A stretch of DNA of 9,087 bases from JAGLTA01 sp023142625 (GTDB lineage: Bacteria > Patescibacteriota > Patescibacteriia > JAACEG01). The notes beneath the pieces are model-generated. The model ran no database searches, was not told where the DNA came from, and worked only from the letters and a program-made list of their open reading frames with translations. Below are positions 6,736-9,087 of this stretch, piece by piece. Each line of letters starts with the position of its first letter. Positions within the stretch are counted from its first letter, which is position 1. The DNA lies in NCBI GenBank assembly GCA_030641665.1, contig DAOWHA010000075.1:1-9087 (forward strand), written 5' to 3'. The position numbers and the translations under genes were made by a program.

Positions 6736-6927
6736 CCGTGCGTAGCACGGAAATTCCAAAAACCAAGAAACAAGGACACAAACAAATTCAAAATCACAAT
6801 ATCCAAATTTCAAATCGTTTGGAATTTGAGATTTGATTATTAAAATTTGTTTGTATCTTGCCACCCTAACGGGTGGTCACCCGATAGGGTGATATCTTGT
6901 AATTTGGTGTTTCCGCGCTGCACGCGG
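6736..6927 (+). other. Helix 25 expansion of 23S rRNA, without an ORF
   Basis: Between GGAATCGGAGC and GTGACGGTGTGCC, which correspond to the base of helix 25, the gene carries about 165 nt beyond the usual helix. It opens with a perfect hairpin (CCGTGC/GCACGG, 6736-6750) and closes with another (CCGCG/CGCGG, 6913-6927). In between, an outer interrupted stem (GGAAA, CCAAA and CAAGA pairing with TCTTG, TTTGG and TTTCC) encloses two arms. One arm is closed by ACAAACAAATT (6778-6788) with AATTTGTTTGT (6844-6854). The other is a near-perfect palindrome, CACCCTA ... TAGGGTG (6862-6891). Helix 25 is a classic site of bacterial intervening sequences. I cannot tell whether this one is excised or stays in the ribosome. 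Confidence 0.8.
6786..6844 (+). repeat. Degenerate 7-nt inverted repeat array in the helix 25 expansion
   Basis: The left half reads in 7-nt steps ATTCAAA, ATCACAA, TATCCAA, ATTTCAA (6786-6813). The right half reads GTTTGGA, ATTTGAG, ATTTGAT (6817-6837), roughly the reverse complement. The two halves fold into the tip of one arm of the expansion. Confidence 0.6.
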
Positions 6928-7016
6928 TGACGGTGTGCCTATTGAAGAATGAGCCAACGAGTTTGTTTATATGGCTTGCTTAACCCAGCACTAAATAAAT
7001 TTTAACTTACAACAAA

Positions 7017-7023
7017 AAGGAGG
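7017..7023 (+). promoter_or_regulatory. Strong ribosome binding site of the insertion ORF
   Basis: AAGGAGG lies 8 nt before the ATG at 7032, a full SD match with standard spacing. The mrdA-serS genes of the window have nothing comparable. Confidence 0.85.
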
Positions 7024-7031
7024 GGCATAAA

Positions 7032-7325
7032 ATGGAAATGAGCGAAGAGACAAAATTGAAAATTAGAAAAAAATTAGAACAAAGATTTTTCATATTAGAA
7101 GAAAGATTTTTCATAAAATCGAAGATGCATTTTATGGATTTAAAATCAAAAAAAGAAGGTGAATTTTTTAATTTTCATTATCTAGTTAAAAAAAATTTCT
7201 GCGTAATGCTTACGAGAAAGCATTCAAATATGTGTTTAAGAAATACTTTTGTTTTTGAGGGAGATGATGAAAAAAAAATTATACATGATTTAGAAATTCT
7301 TTTGGAAAAATTTTTTATGAAGTAA
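7032..7325 (+). CDS. Unrecognised 97-residue protein encoded inside 23S rRNA
   Basis: I do not recognise this protein. It is basic and rich in Lys, Glu and Phe. A probable N-terminal helix (residues 1-30) contains a 7-residue duplication (RFFILEE then RFFIKSK). A central part (about 42-76; FFNFHYLVKKNFCVMLTRKHSNMCLRNTFVF) looks like beta strands with Cys57 and Cys68. A C-terminal helix (80-96; EKKIIHDLEILLEKFF) ends the chain. It lacks LAGLIDADG, HNH and GIY-YIG motifs, and its mixed alpha/beta pattern is unlike the all-helical S23/IVP proteins found in some rRNA intervening sequences. The start is fixed by the SD at 7017-7023. It is read in the same direction as the rRNA, so the precursor rRNA or its excised piece would be the messenger. 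The SD and the intact frame suggest a real gene; its function is unknown. Confidence 0.75.
   Translation: MEMSEETKLKIRKKLEQRFFILEERFFIKSKMHFMDLKSKKEGEFFNFHYLVKKNFCVMLTRKHSNMCLRNTFVFEGDDEKKIIHDLEILLEKFFMK
7081..7115 (+). repeat. 21-nt-spaced direct repeat inside the 97-aa ORF
   Basis: AAAGATTTTTCATA occurs exactly at 7081-7094 and 7102-7115. The 21-nt offset keeps frame and duplicates RFFI with a 7-residue spacing. It looks like a recent in-frame slippage duplication in the N-terminal helix. Confidence 0.85.
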
Positions 7326-7328
7326 ACT

Positions 7329-7403
7329 CCCTGCAATCTCTGCTACAGGGTAGATGCTGACCATTTCCGCTAGCCCTGACGCCCTGCAGTCCCTGCTGCA
7401 GGG
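7329..7403 (+). repeat. Two copies of a GC-rich hairpin downstream of the 97-aa ORF
   Basis: A 22-nt unit occurs at 7329-7350 (begins CCCTGCAATC) and 7382-7403 (begins CCCTGCAGTC), identical at 19 of 22 positions. The second copy is a perfect 8-bp hairpin (CCCTGCAG/CTGCAGGG, 6-nt loop). In the first, two of the differences weaken the stem to CCCTG/CAGGG. The high G+C content stands out against the AT-rich insertion. Rather like a small palindromic repeat family, it may have spread by copying. Confidence 0.7.
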
Positions 7404-7412
7404 AGGGGTTTC

Positions 7413-7465
7413 ATTTTAGAAATCGGTTTTTTTAGAAAGTTTAAAAACCGATTTCTAAAATTTTT
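7413..7465 (+). terminator. Perfect 19-bp hairpin with T run inside the 23S insertion (terminator-like or RNase III site)
   Basis: Positions 7413-7431 (ATTTTAGAAATCGGTTTTT) pair without mismatch with 7443-7461 around an 11-nt loop, and TTTTT follows (7461-7465). In a protein operon it would be read as a terminator behind the ORF. Within a 23S gene it would need antitermination, or may instead serve as a double-stranded RNase III substrate. The stem is certain; the role is not. Confidence 0.55.
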
Positions 7466-7938
7466 AAAAACACAAAAATTTATTTAGTACTGGGGTAGGC
7501 GTAGTGAAAGCGAGGATTAATAGTCCGTGCCAATTTATTGGCGTGTCTTATGAACAAGACCCGAAACCGGGTGATCTAACCATGGCCAGGATGAAGTCCA
7601 GCGAAAGCTGTATGGAGGTCCGAACCCACTAGTCGTGCAACACTAGGGGATGAGCTGTGGCTAGCGGTGAAATTCCAATCGAACTCGGTAATAGCTGGTT
7701 CTCCTCGAAATAGCTGTAGGGCTAGCCTCGGATAAATTGAAACATGGGGGTAGAGCACTGAATGGGGCTCGGGGGAGCAATCCTACCGTCTCCAACCAAA
7801 CTCCGAATACCATGTTTTTTACTCCGGGAGTTAGACTGTGGGGGCTAAGCTTCACAGTCGAAAGGGAAACAGCCCAGATCGCCATCTAAGGTCCCTAAAT
7901 TTATGCTGAGTGTGAAAAGTGGTGAGACAACTCAAACA

Positions 7939-7996
<58 letters not shown>

Positions 7997-8098
7997 CAAG
8001 TCGTCTTGCGCTGAAAATGTATCGGGGCTAAGCATAATACCGAAGATGCGAATTTCGGAAGTTAAATTTTGAATTTCAAAAACATTAATCAAAAAAAT

Positions 8099-8104
8099 AA
8101 GGAG
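8099..8104 (+). promoter_or_regulatory. Ribosome binding site that sets the start of the helix 45 insertion ORF
   Basis: AAGGAG ends 6 nt before the ATG at 8111, so that ATG is preferred to the in-frame ATG at 8069. The latter lies within the closing stem of the insertion and has no SD. Confidence 0.8.
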
Positions 8105-8110
8105 AAAAAA

Positions 8111-8284
8111 ATGAAAATAAAAGATCTTCCAACTGGATGGAAGGAAGTTTTTATTATTGACAAAAATGAAAACAAGAAAAGAGTTTCCATTCATGTCTTA
8201 TCTAATGGTTCGGGTGCATGGGTATATAATAAACATTACCCAGAAAAACTTCTTGACGGTGAAACCACCGTTGAATTATTATAA
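8111..8284 (+). CDS. Unrecognised 57-residue protein encoded inside 23S rRNA helix 45
   Basis: I do not recognise this protein. It starts MKIKDLPTGWKEVFIIDKNE and ends in DGETTVELL. Alternating hydrophobic residues (EVFIID, RVSIHVL, GAWVYN, TTVELL) suggest a small all-beta fold with turns at DKNEN and SNGSG; two Trp (10 and 37) may sit in its core. There is no signal peptide, membrane helix, cysteine or nuclease motif. It is unrelated by eye to the 97-residue protein of the other insertion, although the two share design: strong SD, sense orientation, and a hairpin following the stop. It could bind the insertion RNA or the ribosome, or be an unrelated passenger; nothing in the sequence decides this. 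Confidence 0.65.
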   Translation: MKIKDLPTGWKEVFIIDKNENKKRVSIHVLSNGSGAWVYNKHYPEKLLDGETTVELL

Positions 8285-8293
8285 ATAATAATC

Positions 8294-8330
8294 GTGAGTT
8301 ACGGAATTATTACAACTTTTCGTAACTCAC
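8294..8330 (+). repeat. 10-bp hairpin after the 57-aa ORF
   Basis: GTGAGTTACG (8294-8303) and CGTAACTCAC (8321-8330) are perfect complements around a 17-nt loop, 10 nt after the stop codon. No T run follows, so it is not a standard terminator. It may stabilise or help process the excised fragment. Confidence 0.75.
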
Positions 8331-8870
8331 ACAAAAACTTATTTGAAATCAAAATCTAACTTCCGAAGTGGTAGAGGAGCATTCTGTTTGCGTTGAAGCC
8401 GTATCGCGAGATATGGTGGAGCGGACAGAAGAGAGAATGTTGGCATGAGTAACATAAAGACAGGTGAGAACCCTGTCCACCGTAAGCCTAAGGTTTCCTG
8501 GGCAACGTAAATCGACCCAGGGTTAGTCGGTCCTAAGGCGAGTCTAGTGTAGTGCTAGGGTAGTCGATGGATAAGCTGGTTAATATTCCAGCACCACTTT
8601 TAAATGCTAAAAAGATGCGTGGTTTAAAAGATTGAGCATACTATGGTTTGTGTGTTTCTTGCTTTTCGGAGTAAGGAAAAGGCTGAGCTACGGCAAAGCT
8701 TATTTGATTAAATAAATCACCTAGAAAAGTTTTTTTGGCTTCAGTTTAATAGTGTCCGTACTAAAACCGACACAGGTAGGCGAGGCGAGTAGCCTCAGGT
8801 GAACGAGAGAACCTTTGTTCAGGAACTAGGCAAAACAGCGGCCGTAATTTCGAGATAAGGCCTGTCCAAA

Positions 8871-8982
8871 TCGGATGTCGGATATCGGAAGTCAGAAATC
8901 GGGTTTCGGAAGTCGGATTATTTTATAATAGTTTGACATCTGAAATATCCGAAATCTGACATCTGATATCTGACATCTGAGA
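8871..8982 (+). repeat. Helix 63 expansion made of inverted 7-nt repeat arrays
   Basis: Between CGAGATAAGGCCTGTCC and GATTGCAACT, where other bacteria have a helix 63 of roughly 30-45 nt, lies a 110-nt hairpin. The left arm (8871-8919) is exactly seven 7-nt units, such as TCGGATG, TCGGATA, TCGGAAG. The right arm (8932-8982) is seven units such as TCTGACA, TCTGATA, TCTGAGA, with one 2-nt slip at 8946-8947. The arms pair over nearly their whole length, with many G-U pairs, around a short AT-rich tip. Helix 63 is also where eukaryotic ribosomes carry expansion segment ES27. Confidence 0.85.
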
Positions 8983-9087
8983 TGGATTGCAACTAAAGAC
9001 CCTGAGTGACTGAAAAGAAAAAACATAGCCCCCTGCTAACTAGCAAGAGGATTTATAGAGGGTGATGCCTGGCCAGTGTCCGAACGT

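Larger units (their letters stand above)
6984..7494 (+). other. ORF-bearing insertion in 23S rRNA domain II (near E. coli 610-620)
   Basis: The conserved GCTTAACC and GGGGTAGGCGTAGTGAAAGCGAG, normally separated by a few bases, are about 500 nt apart. The ends are complementary: positions 6984-7003 pair with 7475-7494 over 20 bp with one C/A mismatch (the outer CCC/GGG belongs to the rRNA). Inside are an ORF with a strong SD (7032-7325), two copies of a GC-rich hairpin, and a perfect 19-bp hairpin. I see no group I intron core and no group II domain V, and the non-ORF part (about 190 nt) is small for a ribozyme. A stem-closed insertion of this kind fits an intervening sequence removed by RNase III, leaving a fragmented 23S, better than a self-splicing intron. 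Confidence 0.8.
8054..8367 (+). other. ORF-bearing insertion at helix 45 of 23S rRNA
   Basis: The helix 45 hairpin, normally about 25 nt between ACCGAAGATGCG and GTGGTAGAGGAGCATTC, is opened by about 300 nt. The ends are complementary: TTCGGAAGTTAAATTTTGA begins the left arm (8054-8077) and pairs with 8345-8367, with one wobble or mismatch and one bulge. Helix 45 is one of the two best-known sites of RNase III-excised intervening sequences (for example in Salmonella). Inside are an ORF with an SD (8111-8284) and a 10-bp hairpin after its stop. No intron core or endonuclease motif is visible. Confidence 0.85.

Noticed and set aside
8871..8982. CRISPR array or mobile-element end
   Set aside because: The repeats are 7 nt, degenerate, inverted and without spacers, and they replace a defined rRNA helix.

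Overview
The window looks like a piece of an AT-rich genome from the Candidate Phyla Radiation (CPR/Patescibacteria; Parcubacteria is my best guess). The evidence is gene-level. LysRS and SerRS carry variant motifs I associate with CPR (FRNEGMSLEHLQDYTQMEFY; IGSAEHTLGPLHMNE). The chromosomal genes are tightly packed and mostly lack Shine-Dalgarno (SD) sites. The 23S rRNA gene is heavily interrupted. All stops are TAA and no long gene contains an in-frame UGA, so the UGA=Gly recoding of Gracilibacteria/Absconditabacteria is unlikely.

Positions 1-5517 hold housekeeping genes, all on the + strand. They are the C-terminal transpeptidase domain of PBP2 (mrdA, cut by the left edge) and greA, then a bidirectional-looking hairpin terminator. 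A second unit follows: lysS, a RibL-like FAD synthase/cytidylyltransferase, serS and a CofE-like gamma-glutamyl ligase. Its gaps are only 1, 7 and 17 nt, so co-transcription is likely. The unit serves translation (two aminoacyl-tRNA synthetases), cofactor chemistry (flavin, CofE-like) and, upstream, transcript elongation and cell wall synthesis. Immediately after the cofE-like stop, in the same frame and with no start codon, lies a 61-codon remnant of the C-terminus of an ABC-transporter ATPase, including the H-loop.

Positions 5704-6075 contain no long gene but are rich in signals. There is a consensus promoter (TTGACA, 17 nt, TATATT), a 13-codon leader ORF, and a terminator whose left arm can pair instead with a sequence overlapping the leader's stop codon (an attenuator-like arrangement). 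Two further two-part hairpins follow.

Positions 6076-9087 are the 5' part of a 23S rRNA gene, which runs off the right edge. It has no 16S rRNA or spacer tRNA upstream, so the rRNA genes appear unlinked. The recognisable core is interrupted four times: at helix 25 (no ORF, about 165 nt added), in the loop near E. coli 610-620 (about 500 nt, encoding a 97-aa protein), at helix 45 (about 300 nt, encoding a 57-aa protein) and at helix 63 (a 110-nt hairpin made of 7-nt repeats). Both inserted ORFs are in the sense direction, have strong SD sequences, and sit inside insertions closed by 20-24-nt complementary arms. They are not recognisable homing endonucleases or S23-type proteins. The insert-encoded proteins, the degenerate 7-nt arrays at three places and the pre-23S switch are the most unusual content.
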